From CAUJIW01 sp963205175 (GTDB taxonomy: Bacteria > Pseudomonadota > Alphaproteobacteria > Sphingomonadales > Sphingomonadaceae): DNA of 64,000 nucleotides. The DNA lies in NCBI GenBank assembly GCA_041060555.1, contig JBEUDS010000009.1. One strand, written 5' to 3'. The notes beneath the pieces are model-generated. The model did no database searches and was not told the origin of the DNA. It saw only the letters and a list, made by a program, of their open reading frames with translations. This document shows, one piece after another, positions 9,126 to 19,985 of the stretch (positions within the stretch are counted from its first letter, which is position 1; every line of letters begins with the position of its first letter). The position numbers were made by a program, and so were the translations under genes.

Positions 9126-10657
9126 AGGCAAGCCTCCAGATACGCCTTCTCGAAGCCGAACTGGCGCGCCTTTTCCACCGTGTAGGGACGCAGGCCCTGG
9201 GGGCGGAACTCGCCGATGATCTGCCCGTCGGCCGATTCGTCCTGATACTCGAACTTGAACAGCTCCTGGCTGACGATGACATCGCCTTCCATGCCGACGA
9301 TCTCGGTGATCGAGGTGATGCGCCGCGCGCCATCGCGCATGCGCTTGATCTGCACGATCAGGTCCACCGAGTCCGCGATCTGGCGGGTGATCGCGGATTT
9401 GGGCACCTTGATGTCGGACATCAGCACCATGTTCTCCATACGCGCCAGGGCCTCGCGCGGGCTGTTGGCGTGCAGGGTGCACATGGAGCCGTCGTGCCCC
9501 GTATTCATCGCCTGCAGCATGTCGAAGCATTCGGCGCCACGGATTTCGCCCAGGATGATGCGGTCAGGGCGCATGCGCAGGGCGTTGATGACCAGATCGC
9601 GGATGGTGATGGCGCCATCGCCCTCAAGGTTGGCCGGCCGGGTCTCCAGTGTCAGCACATGGGGCTGCTGCAACCGCAGTTCCGCCGCATCCTCGATAGT
9701 GATGACACGCTCGCCGGGGTCGATCATCTTCGACAGCGCGTTGAGAAGGGTCGTCTTGCCCGAGCCGGTACCGCCGGAGATGACGACGTTGAGACGCGAC
9801 GCGCCGGCGATCTTGAGAAAGGTCGCCATCGCATCCGAGCAGTTGCCACCACGCGCCATCATGTCCAGCGTGATCGGCTTGGCGGAAAACTTGCGGATCG
9901 AGATCGCCGTGCCCTTGAGCGACAGTGGCGGCACAATGACGTTGACACGGCTGCCGTCTTCCAGGCGGGCATCGGCCAGCGGCGTCGTCTGATCGATGCG
10001 ACGGCCGATGCGGTTGCAGATGCGCTGGGCGATCTGGAACACATGGGTGTCATCGCGAAACCGCACGTGCGACAGCTCAAGGCGGCCCTTGCGTTCGACA
10101 TAGACCTGATAGGGGCCATTGACCATGATGTCGCTGACCTCGGGATCGGCCAGCAACTCCTCTAGCGGGCCAAGGCCGAGCAGTTCGTCGACCAGCACCT
10201 TCTCCAGCGCGAACTGCTCGCGGCGGTTCAGGTTGATGCGCAGCTCCAGCAGCACTTCCGAAATGATCGGCCGGAACTCGTCCGACAAATCCTCGCGCGA
10301 CAGCGAGGCGGCGGCCTCGGCGTCAATGCGTTCCAGCAGGCGCGGTAGCACCTGCTCCTTGATGGTGTGGATGGTCTCCTCGAAGCGGATCGCCGCCAGT
10401 TCCCGCTGGGTGCGGGCACTCGCCGGCGTGTTCGCCTCGGCATTGCGCTGCTGCAACCGTGCCATCGCATCGTCGGCGGGACCGGGCACCGGCTCTATGA
10501 TGTCGGCCGGCGGCATGCTGGGCGGCGCTTCGGCGGGCGCCTCCTCGGCACGGGCGTGGCCGAACGCGGTGGCGCGCCCGGCGCCGAATCCGGCGGGCCT
10601 GGCCTGCGCCACGCCGGCGCTGATCGACTGTGTCTGCCGTTTACCGAAAAAACTCAC
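9122..10657 (-). CDS. cpaF: CpaF-type secretion/pilus ATPase
   Basis: A 511-residue type II/IV secretion NTPase of the CpaF (TadA) family that powers assembly of Flp/Tad pili. The first 110 residues are low-complexity and proline/alanine rich. The core has an all-alpha plus beta N-domain, Walker A SGGTGSGKTT near residue 293, the Asp-box/Walker B region DRIILGEIRG near 366 and the HDGSMCTLHANSPREAL histidine box. The start is GTG at 10657 (VSFFGKRQ) with GAGGC upstream; the reading frame remains open further 5-prime but without family similarity. No other cpa/tad genes (cpaB, C, E, tadB, tadC, pilin) are in the window, so the ATPase stands apart from any pilus cluster here. Confidence 0.93.
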   Translation of the reverse strand: MSFFGKRQTQSISAGVAQARPAGFGAGRATAFGHARAEEAPAEAPPSMPPADIIEPVPGPADDAMARLQQRNAEANTPASARTQRELAAIRFEETIHTIKEQVLPRLLERIDAEAAASLSREDLSDEFRPIISEVLLELRINLNRREQFALEKVLVDELLGLGPLEELLADPEVSDIMVNGPYQVYVERKGRLELSHVRFRDDTHVFQIAQRICNRIGRRIDQTTPLADARLEDGSRVNVIVPPLSLKGTAISIRKFSAKPITLDMMARGGNCSDAMATFLKIAGASRLNVVISGGTGSGKTTLLNALSKMIDPGERVITIEDAAELRLQQPHVLTLETRPANLEGDGAITIRDLVINALRMRPDRIILGEIRGAECFDMLQAMNTGHDGSMCTLHANSPREALARMENMVLMSDIKVPKSAITRQIADSVDLIVQIKRMRDGARRITSITEIVGMEGDVIVSQELFKFEYQDESADGQIIGEFRPQGLRPYTVEKARQFGFEKAYLEACL

Positions 10658-10745
10658 GGAATTGCCTCGGTCTTCCCTCTCGACAGACAAGGCTAGCACC
10701 CAACCTCTTAACCAATGGCTACCGCCCGTCCGGCGCGGTCGTGTC

Positions 10746-10979
10746 TCAGTGGCAGGTGTCGCTGCTCCCACCAAGGTGGATGCTGGCTTCCGCGAGCTGG
10801 GCGTGAATGGCCAGCCACAGGCTCATGCCCTCGGTATCGTGGGAGTTCCGCATGCGATCGACGGCGCGATAGGCGATCGGCAGCGCCGCCTCGCCAAGCC
10901 GGGTCATCAGGTCACGGGCGACCTGACGCACCAGGGGGTGGCGCTGATAGGCAGCAATGACGGATGAATTGACGGTCAT
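10746..10979 (-). CDS. Hypothetical protein, 77 residues
   Basis: Small predicted cytosolic protein beginning MTVNSSVIAAYQRHP. AGGGAG at good spacing before the ATG at 10979 supports translation. It is largely alpha-helical by composition, with HPLVRQVARDLMTRLGEAALPIAYRAVDRMR and WLAIHAQLAEA stretches (each seen as amphipathic helices). No catalytic motif, signal peptide or known domain is recognised. It lies upstream of cpaF on the same strand with an 88-base gap, and diverges from the LysR gene across 160 bases, so it could be a target of that regulator. Confidence 0.6.
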   Translation of the reverse strand: MTVNSSVIAAYQRHPLVRQVARDLMTRLGEAALPIAYRAVDRMRNSHDTEGMSLWLAIHAQLAEASIHLGGSSDTCH

Positions 10980-11142
10980 GACGAACTCCCTGAACTGATG
11001 ACCAAAGCCACCATGCAAGGGCGAGGCCAACCAGCGCCCGAAGCGACAATGCTGCTTTGCCGTTGCGCGTACTCCCCGGGTGGGCCAAAACTGCCGCGCA
11101 TGGCGGCCCGGGGGGCGGCAAGAATTACTCGGGAACAGGCAG

Positions 11143-12069
11143 ATGGACCGTCTGGCGGCGATGGAAATGTTCGTGCGCGTGGTGGGGGAGAAGAGCTTCT
11201 CCGGTGCCGCCCGCCAGCTTGGCGTATCGAAATCGGTGGTGTCCAAGGCGGTCGCCGAGCTGGAGGATCATCTGGGCGCCCAGCTGCTCAACCGCACCAC
11301 CCGACAGATGTCGCTGACCGAGGTCGGCCAAGCCTACCACGAGCGCTGCCTCGCCATCCTGGAACAGGTGGACGAAACCGAACAGCTGGTCTCCTCGCAG
11401 GCGCGCGCGCCACGGGGCCTGGTGCGGCTGTCGGCGCCGGTGACCTTCTCGGTCAACAACCTCGGCGCGCCGCTGTCCGACTTCCTGGGCGAGAACCCCG
11501 ACGTCACCATCGAGCTGTCGCTCAACGACCGGACCGTGGACATCGTCGAGGAAGGCTTCGACCTCGCTATCCGCATCTCGCGCCGATTGAAGGACTCAAA
11601 CCTGATAGCGGTCAAACTGTGCTCGGCGCGCTCCGTCACCACTGCCGCACCGGACTATATCCAGCGCCACGGCGTGCCCGCCCACCCGCGCGACCTGCTG
11701 AAGCACCAGTGCCTGCGCTACTCCAACCTGGGGCCGGCGCAGGAGTGGACCTTCCGCGATCCCAAGTCGGGCGACGCCATCCAGGTCGCCGTCTCGGGTC
11801 GCATCACCGCCAACAATGGCGAGGTGCTGCGCGCCGCCGCCATCAACGGCGAGGGCATCATCTCCGGCCCCAGCTTCATCGTCGCGGAGGACATCAAGAA
11901 CGGCCGGCTGATGCCGATCCTCACCGAATTCGCGGCACCCGCTTTCGGCATCTACGCCGTCTATCCGCCCAACCGCCACGTCTCGGCCAAGGTTCGCCGG
12001 CTGGTCGATCATCTGAAGAAAACCTGGGGCGACGCGCCGCCATGGGAACGGGCCTGCGACGTCTGCTGA
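11143..12069 (+). CDS. LysR family transcriptional regulator
   Basis: A 308-residue LysR-type regulator. The N-terminal winged helix-turn-helix (residues about 1-60) reads SFSGAARQLGVSKSVVSKAV, followed by HLGAQLLNRTTRQMSLTEVG, the standard recognition and wing elements. The effector domain begins near residue 90 with PRGLVRLSAPVTFSV. It belongs to the DhcR/AaeR-like subgroup by these features. The start at 11143 gives the canonical MDRLAAMEMFVRV N-terminus. LysR proteins usually control the divergent gene; here that is the small unknown gene ending at 10746, possibly with cpaF beyond it. The ligand is unknown. Confidence 0.92.
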   Translation: MDRLAAMEMFVRVVGEKSFSGAARQLGVSKSVVSKAVAELEDHLGAQLLNRTTRQMSLTEVGQAYHERCLAILEQVDETEQLVSSQARAPRGLVRLSAPVTFSVNNLGAPLSDFLGENPDVTIELSLNDRTVDIVEEGFDLAIRISRRLKDSNLIAVKLCSARSVTTAAPDYIQRHGVPAHPRDLLKHQCLRYSNLGPAQEWTFRDPKSGDAIQVAVSGRITANNGEVLRAAAINGEGIISGPSFIVAEDIKNGRLMPILTEFAAPAFGIYAVYPPNRHVSAKVRRLVDHLKKTWGDAPPWERACDVC

Positions 12070-12102
12070 CGCCACAGGCCCCGGCTCAGCCTCGCCCGGC
12101 GA

Positions 12103-12537
12103 TCAGGCGAACGCCGCGATCGCCTCACGCACAATCATGATGCCCATGGCGACCCACGACAGCGAGAACAACAGGAAGCGGATCATCACCTTGTTGATGG
12201 TCGCCTGCACCAGCGAGTGCAGCACCCGCAGGCCGACATAGGCCCACGCGCACTTGACGTGCAGCGCGTCGGCGTGCCCCAGCAGCACGATCACCGGCAC
12301 CAGGCCGTAGAACAGCGTCGGCGCCTCGAACAGGTGATTGTAGTTGTCGGCCACCCGCCGCACCTCGCTTGGCAGCACGCCGAGCGAGCCCGGGTGCATT
12401 GCCGCCTGCGGGTCCACCTGGGCTTTGTTCATTGCCGGAATACGGGTGGCGTACATCCACAGGAACATCACCAGCGTCAGCACGCCCAGCGCGATGACAC
12501 TTTGCAGCAACTGCACGGCATAAACGGAATCGACCAT
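12103..12537 (-). CDS. MAPEG family membrane protein
   Basis: A 144-residue integral membrane protein of the MAPEG family (membrane-associated proteins in eicosanoid and glutathione metabolism). Four hydrophobic helices are visible: one at residues about 8-28, then three after residue 75. The family pattern NHLFEAPTLFYGL and AYVGLRVLHSLVQATIN is clear. Human relatives conjugate or isomerise lipid substrates with glutathione; bacterial members are mostly uncharacterised. It precedes the PQQ-type dehydrogenase in the minus-strand order only by position (the dehydrogenase lies upstream, ending 93 bases before), so co-transcription from 13.8 kb is possible. Confidence 0.88.
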   Translation of the reverse strand: MVDSVYAVQLLQSVIALGVLTLVMFLWMYATRIPAMNKAQVDPQAAMHPGSLGVLPSEVRRVADNYNHLFEAPTLFYGLVPVIVLLGHADALHVKCAWAYVGLRVLHSLVQATINKVMIRFLLFSLSWVAMGIMIVREAIAAFA

Positions 12538-12621
12538 GCGACATCTCCCCCTTGTTATCGCCCCTGGTTGCTATGGCGGGGCGCGAACGAGAGTGCGGCA
12601 TGGCCACCGGACTGTCGAGGT

Positions 12622-12640
12622 GGGGGGGGCTTACCCCCCC
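12622..12640. repeat. G8/C7 homopolymer inverted repeat at the dehydrogenase stop codon
   Basis: Eight G (12622-12629) and seven C (12634-12640) flank the stop codon of the sugar dehydrogenase, so the C-terminal glycines are encoded by a homopolymer. It could fold as a small GC-only hairpin and act in termination, and it is also a site prone to slippage or sequencing error. Confidence 0.6.
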
Positions 12641-13779
12641 GTCGCCGGTACCACCTTGAGCAACCGGCCCTCATCGCTGTCGGTGAGCAGATAGAGGGCG
12701 CCGTCCGGCCCCTGCTCGACATCGCGGATGCGCTCCTCAAGGTCGGTCAGCAGTGGCTCATAGGCCGCCACCTTGTCACCATCGAGCGTCAGGTGGGCCA
12801 GATGCTGGCCGGCGAGCGCGCCGATGAAGAGGTGGCCACGCCACTGCGGGAACAGGTTGCCGGTGTAGAACAGCATGCCCGAGGGCGCGATCGACGGATC
12901 CCAGTAATGCACCGGCTGCTCCATGCCGGCCTTGTGGGTGCCCTCGCCGATCTTCAGGCCGGAGTAGTCACGGCCGTAGGTAATCACCGGCCAGCCATGG
13001 TTGCGCCCGGCACGCGGGATGTTGATCTCGTCACCACCGCGTGCGCCGTGCTCCACCGTCCACAGCACGCCGGTGGCCGGGTTGATCGCCGCGCCCTGGA
13101 TGTTGCGATGGCCATAGGACCAGACTTCCGGCAAGGCCCCGGACGTGCCGACGAAGGGATTGTCGGCCGGCACGCTGCCATCGGCGTTGATCCGCACCAC
13201 CTTGCCCAGCGTGTTGTCGAGTGTCTGCGCCTTCTCCCGGCCCCGGTAGCGATCACCGGTAGTGACGAACAGACGGCCGTCGGGCGCGAACACCAGCCGG
13301 CTGCCGAAATGGTGGTGGCTTTCCCACGCCGGCTGCTGGCGGAAGATCACCGTCAACCCGTCCAGCCGAGCGTCGCCCCCGGCCTCCACCAGTCGCCCCC
13401 GCGCCACGGCAGTCGCGTTGGTGCCGTTGCCGCGCGGCTCGGCATAGGACAGATAGACCAGTCCGTTGCCGGCGAAGTCGGGGTCGAGCGCCACGTCCAG
13501 CAGCCCACCCTGGGCATCGTAATCGACCGCCGGCACGCCGGCGACCGGCGGCGACACCGTGCCATGCGTGTCGACGATGCGCAGCCGCCCGGCCTTTTCG
13601 GTGACCAGCAGCCGGCCATCGGGCAGGAAGGCCATGCCCCAGGGAAATTCCAGGCCGCCCGCCACCGTCTCGACCTTGACGCCCACCGCCGCCTGCGACG
13701 GCCCGGCCGGCACCTGCGAGGAGCAGGCTGCAAGAACGATCGACAGCATTGCCAGAAGACGCACGATATCCTCCTTCAT
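12631..13779 (-). CDS. PQQ-dependent sugar dehydrogenase family lipoprotein
   Basis: A 382-residue soluble-type glucose/sorbosone dehydrogenase (YliI/Asd-like six-bladed propeller). The N-terminus is a lipoprotein signal, with the lipobox VLAAC placing the lipidated Cys near residue 19. Characteristic segments include LEFPWGMAFLPDGRLLVTE, the HFGSRLVFAPDG and YGHRNIQGA blocks, WTVEHGARGGDEIN and IAPSGMLFYTG. Members oxidise sugars with PQQ and hand electrons on in the periplasm; the actual sugar is not predictable. The ATG at 13779 is preceded by a GGAGGATAT stretch. The gene ends in a run of G followed by the stop, with a G8/C7 inverted tract at 12622-12640. Confidence 0.9.
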   Translation of the reverse strand: MKEDIVRLLAMLSIVLAACSSQVPAGPSQAAVGVKVETVAGGLEFPWGMAFLPDGRLLVTEKAGRLRIVDTHGTVSPPVAGVPAVDYDAQGGLLDVALDPDFAGNGLVYLSYAEPRGNGTNATAVARGRLVEAGGDARLDGLTVIFRQQPAWESHHHFGSRLVFAPDGRLFVTTGDRYRGREKAQTLDNTLGKVVRINADGSVPADNPFVGTSGALPEVWSYGHRNIQGAAINPATGVLWTVEHGARGGDEINIPRAGRNHGWPVITYGRDYSGLKIGEGTHKAGMEQPVHYWDPSIAPSGMLFYTGNLFPQWRGHLFIGALAGQHLAHLTLDGDKVAAYEPLLTDLEERIRDVEQGPDGALYLLTDSDEGRLLKVVPATGG

Positions 13780-13954
13780 CAGCACCGGTCCGTACAGTGA
13801 TGTAGGCTCCATACAGCCGACGGCCACATGGAGCCACCCGAAGAACGGCGGAGCGTTGTCACGGCGCGAACAGTGCGAGCGACAACACGCTCTGGTCGCT
13901 GGCCACGGTGCCCCGTATAGAGCGGCTACCCGCCACTCAGGCAGAACCGCGATC

Positions 13955-14872
13955 ATGAACGCCCCGCATTCCCGCCCTGCCGGCCTCGCCCTGCCCTGGC
14001 TGCACCTGCTGCTCGGCGTTGCGGTGGTCGCGGTGTGGGGCACCAACTTCGTGGTCATCAAGGTCGCGCTGGCCGACCTGCCGCCGCTGCTGTTCGCCAC
14101 CTTGCGCTTCACCTGCGCCTTCCTGCCGATGGCGCTGTTCCTGCCCCGTCCGGCGGTGCCCTGGCGACGGCTGGCGGCCTATGGCGTGCTGATCGGCGCC
14201 GGCCAGTTCGGCCTGCTCTATCTCGCCATGCAGAGCTGGATATCGCCGGGTCTCGCCTCGCTGGTGATCCAGAGCCAGGTGTTCTTCACCATCGCCCTGT
14301 CGATGCGTGCCAACGGCGAACGGGTACGGCTGTTCCAGGTCGCCGCCCTGCTGCTGGCAACCAGCGGCATCGGCCTGATCATCGCCCATGGCGGCGGCGA
14401 CGCCACCCCGCCCGGCATCGCCCTGGTGCTGCTGGCCGCCCTGTCGTGGTCGGGCGGCAACATGGTGGCGCGGGCCGACCCGCATGCCAACATGCTGGGC
14501 TATGTGGTGTGGGCCAGCCTGTTCTCGGTGCCGCCGCTGCTGGCGCTGTCGCTGCTCATCGAGGGCCCCGCAGCGATCGCCGCCGGTCTGGCCCGCGCCG
14601 GCCCCGGCACGTGGGCAGCCGTACTCTGGCAGTCGGTGGGCAACACCATGTTCGGCTATGCCGCCTGGGGCTGGCTGCTCGCCCGCCACCCGGCCGCGAC
14701 CGTGACCCCGCTGGCCCTGCTGGTGCCGGTGTTCGGCATGTCCGCCTCCGCCCTGCTGCTGGGCGAATCGCTGCCGGGCTGGAAGCTGGGCGCGGCCGGT
14801 CTGGTGATCGCCGGCCTGGCGCTCAACCTGCTGTGGCCGAGGCTGGCGGCGCTGCGGCCGCGCCCGGCCTGA
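13955..14872 (+). CDS. EamA/DMT family transporter
   Basis: A 305-residue inner-membrane carrier of the drug/metabolite transporter superfamily. Ten hydrophobic helices in two EamA repeats are visible, the first starting WLHLLLGVAVVAVWGTNFV and the second near ALVLLAALSWSGGNMVAR. Family features such as the WGTNFVVIK motif in helix 1 and the GESLPGWKLGAAGLVIAGL C-terminal helix pair are conserved, as in RhaT/YdcZ-like exporters of amino acids or metabolites. The substrate is unknown. It is divergent from the sugar dehydrogenase across 175 bases. The ATG at 13955 was chosen because the transmembrane pattern begins right after it. Confidence 0.9.
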   Translation: MNAPHSRPAGLALPWLHLLLGVAVVAVWGTNFVVIKVALADLPPLLFATLRFTCAFLPMALFLPRPAVPWRRLAAYGVLIGAGQFGLLYLAMQSWISPGLASLVIQSQVFFTIALSMRANGERVRLFQVAALLLATSGIGLIIAHGGGDATPPGIALVLLAALSWSGGNMVARADPHANMLGYVVWASLFSVPPLLALSLLIEGPAAIAAGLARAGPGTWAAVLWQSVGNTMFGYAAWGWLLARHPAATVTPLALLVPVFGMSASALLLGESLPGWKLGAAGLVIAGLALNLLWPRLAALRPRPA

Positions 14873-15038
14873 GGACACATGCAGGCGGCAACAAAATGTC
14901 GCCTTGTATGAGATTTACTATCCTTTTCGACCAAAGTTCACTTGTTTGACCGGCCTCGGCCCTTTCCTTTACCGCTGCGTTGCGGCAAAAGGCCGGCCAC
15001 GGATCGGAAATCCATATTCAGGTCGAGGAGACGCGCAC

Positions 15039-17720
<2,682 letters not shown>

Positions 17721-17737
17721 TCCCGTCGACCCGAACA

Positions 17738-17769
17738 AAAAAGGCGGTCCCCGCGGGGGCCGCCTTTTT
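17738..17769. terminator. Bidirectional intrinsic terminator between acnA and gshB
   Basis: Perfect 10-bp arms AAAAAGGCGG (17738-17747) and CCGCCTTTTT (17760-17769) enclose a further CCCC/GGGG inner stem. The A-run on one side and T-run on the other allow termination in both directions, which fits the converging acnA and gshB genes. Confidence 0.92.
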
Positions 17770-17814
17770 CTGTTGGTCGCGGTCAGCGCCCGCCGGAGGG
17801 CGGTGGCGCCGGTC

Positions 17815-18771
17815 TCAGCGCGCCGCCGCCACCTTGGCCTCGATGGCATCCCAGATCAGCGCCGGCGTGTTGGTGCCGTTGAAGCGGTCGATGGCGACGA
17901 TGCCGGTGGGCGAGGTGACGTTGATTTCGGTCATGAAGCCGTTGATGACGTCGATGCCGACGAACAGCAGGCCGCGGCTGGCCAGTTCCGGCCCGATGCG
18001 TTCGCAGATCTCCAGCTCGCGCCCGGTGAGCACGGTCTGGTCCGCCTTGCCGCCGGCGGCGAGGTTGGAGCGGATTTCGCCCGCCTTGGGCAGCCGGTTG
18101 ATGGCGCCGGTGGCCTTGCCGTCCACCAGCACGATGCGTTTGTCGCCCGCCGACACCTCCGGCATGAACCGCTGCACCATGAACGGCTCGCGGCCCATGG
18201 TGGTGAACACCTCGACCAGCGCCGACAGGTTGGGATCGTTCTTGCCGACATGGAACACCGCCGTGCCGGCGTTGCCGTACAGCGGCTTGATGACGATCTC
18301 GCCGAACTCGCGGCGGAACGCCTCGGTGTCGGCCAGGCTGCGGGTGATCATCGTCTCCGGCATGAGGTCGTGGAAGCGGGTGACGAACAGCTTTTCCGGC
18401 GCGTTGCGCACCTCGGCCGGATTGTTCACCACCAGCGTGCGGGGGTGGACCATCTCCAGCAGGTGGGTGGCGGTGATGTAGGCCAGATCGAACGGCGGGT
18501 CCTGGCGCATCAGCACCGTGTCGACGTCGGTGGCGAGGTCGAGCAGCGCCGAGTCACCCAGCGCGTAATGGTCGCCGATCACCCGCTGCACCCGGGTGAT
18601 TCGCTGCGCGCGTGCCGTCACCCGGCCGTCGCGGTAGGTGAGGTCGTCGGGCAGATAATGCCACAGGGCGTGGCCGCGGGCCTGAGCCTCCAGCATCAGA
18701 GCAAAGGTTGAATCGCCAGCGATGTTGATACGGTCGAGCGGGTCCATCTGGACCGCGACGTTGAGCGTCAT
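17815..18771 (-). CDS. gshB: Glutathione synthetase
   Basis: A 318-residue ATP-grasp enzyme adding glycine to gamma-glutamylcysteine, the last step of glutathione synthesis. The N-terminal VAVQMDPLDRINIAGDSTF is the classic GshB opening. Later blocks include RQDPPFDLAYITATHLLE, NNPAEVRNAPEKL, EIVIKPLYGNAGTAVF, MVQRFMPEVSAGDKRI and VGIDVINGFMTEINVTSPTG, all intact. Normal family length. It follows the SirB1, yraN and rsmI genes on the same strand with a 33-base gap, so the four may form one operon read from about 20.8 kb. Confidence 0.97.
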   Translation of the reverse strand: MTLNVAVQMDPLDRINIAGDSTFALMLEAQARGHALWHYLPDDLTYRDGRVTARAQRITRVQRVIGDHYALGDSALLDLATDVDTVLMRQDPPFDLAYITATHLLEMVHPRTLVVNNPAEVRNAPEKLFVTRFHDLMPETMITRSLADTEAFRREFGEIVIKPLYGNAGTAVFHVGKNDPNLSALVEVFTTMGREPFMVQRFMPEVSAGDKRIVLVDGKATGAINRLPKAGEIRSNLAAGGKADQTVLTGRELEICERIGPELASRGLLFVGIDVINGFMTEINVTSPTGIVAIDRFNGTNTPALIWDAIEAKVAAAR

Positions 18772-18804
18772 GTGACTGTCCTGCTTGTCAGTGGGCCGGA
18801 ACGG

Positions 18805-19620
18805 CTAGTTGATCGATCGGGCCAGGCCTTCAAGCGCCCGGCGAATCTGCTCCGAGATAGCAGCATTGCGCGTCGTCTCAAGCATCGCCGACAGCGACGA
18901 GCGCGCGGCGGCGACGCGGCCCAGCCCCTGTTCGAGGCGGGCCCGCTCCCACCACAGCGCGGTCATCATCGGCGCGATGGCGGTCATGCGTTCGTGCAGC
19001 ACCAGCGCACGAGGCAGATCGTCGGCTTGTTCCGCCCGCGCGGCGATGTTGTTGAGCAGGCGAATGAGGATCGCGCGGTTGGACAGCGGTTCGAGATGGC
19101 TGGCCTGCAACCGGGCTGCCTGCCCGGCTACCCGGCGCAGCAAAACGTCAAGCTGCTCGCCGGTCACCAGGGCGCCGTCGTTGAACGGATCCTGTAGCAC
19201 CGAGACCGGGCCGCCACCGATGCGGATCAGGAAATGGGCGGGCATGTTGAGGCCGTCGGCGGTCCAGCCGACCGCGCGCGCGGCCGCGATATAGAGGATC
19301 GACAGCGCCACCGGCAGGCCCTTGCGGCGGTCAATCACGTCCAGCAGGTTGGCGTTGGCGGGATCGTCATAGGTCTCGCGGTCGCCAGCGAAACCGAAAC
19401 GCGCCGCCAGCACATCGCGCAATACCGCGGCCTGCTGCGCCGGTGTCTCCGCATCGGTGCCCGTGACAAACACTTCACTGCAGATATGCTGCAGCACCAG
19501 CCGGTAGGGCGTCAGGTCGGCATCCGGCCGGTCGAGCGCGCCAAGCACCAGGGCTGCTTCCGCCAGGTCGATCTCGTCGTCATCGAGCGCGCCCAGCCGT
19601 GTCAGGTCGTCGATCAGCAT
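18805..19620 (-). CDS. SirB1 family transglutaminase-like/TPR protein
   Basis: A 271-residue cytosolic protein of the SirB1/YchA family, with a transglutaminase-like N-terminal domain and helical TPR-type repeats toward the C-terminus. Family-typical blocks are YDDPANANLLDVIDRRKGLPVALSILYI, which is seen in the central part, followed by DGLNMPAHFLIRI and DPFNDGALVT. The classical transglutaminase cysteine is not apparent at the usual place, so it may be a non-catalytic fold. The gene overlaps yraN by 7 bases, an operon arrangement. Function of the family is not established; enterobacterial relatives lie near prfA/prmC. Confidence 0.85.
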   Translation of the reverse strand: MLIDDLTRLGALDDDEIDLAEAALVLGALDRPDADLTPYRLVLQHICSEVFVTGTDAETPAQQAAVLRDVLAARFGFAGDRETYDDPANANLLDVIDRRKGLPVALSILYIAAARAVGWTADGLNMPAHFLIRIGGGPVSVLQDPFNDGALVTGEQLDVLLRRVAGQAARLQASHLEPLSNRAILIRLLNNIAARAEQADDLPRALVLHERMTAIAPMMTALWWERARLEQGLGRVAAARSSLSAMLETTRNAAISEQIRRALEGLARSIN

Positions 19621-19985
19621 GACCCGTCCTCACCTGCGATCCGCTCAAGGTGCCTCGGGAATCGCCACGGCGCAACCAGCACAGCATCAAGACGCACCGT
19701 TTCCCACCCGTCACCAAAGCGCGCGGCCGCCACCGGCACCGCCCGCCACACCCGCCGCAACCGGCCCTGCCCCAGCGCTTCCGCCGCAAGATCGAGGGTC
19801 GCGCGCCGTTTGACCTCCACCAGGACCAGCGCCCGACCGCGTGCAACCACCAGATCAATCTCGCCGACGCCAAGCCGCAGGCGACGCGCCAGCACCCGGT
19901 ACCCCTTGGCCCGCAGCCACCAGGCCGCCACCGATTCGGCGACTCGGCCGCGCCACTCGTCGCGCCGCCGGTCGCGCGCGCTCAT
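19614..19985 (-). CDS. yraN: YraN family endonuclease-fold protein
   Basis: A 123-residue protein of the UPF0102/YraN family with the restriction-endonuclease-like fold. Family features are the AWWLRAKGYRVLARRLRLGVGEIDLV region (D and E of the catalytic-type core lie in GEIDLV) and LVLVEVKRR, the E-x-K half of a PD-(D/E)XK-like motif. The biological role is unknown, although the fold predicts nucleic-acid binding. The start ATG at 19985 overlaps the rsmI stop (ATGA), so translation is coupled. In E. coli the order rsmI (yraL), lpoA (yraM), yraN is conserved and is partly retained here. Confidence 0.9.
   Translation of the reverse strand: MSARDRRRDEWRGRVAESVAAWWLRAKGYRVLARRLRLGVGEIDLVVARGRALVLVEVKRRATLDLAAEALGQGRLRRVWRAVPVAAARFGDGWETVRLDAVLVAPWRFPRHLERIAGEDGSC

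Noticed and set aside
14946..14974. TTGACC at 14946 followed 17 bases later by TTACCG as an acnA promoter
   Set aside because: The -10 match is poor; spacing alone is not convincing in this leader.
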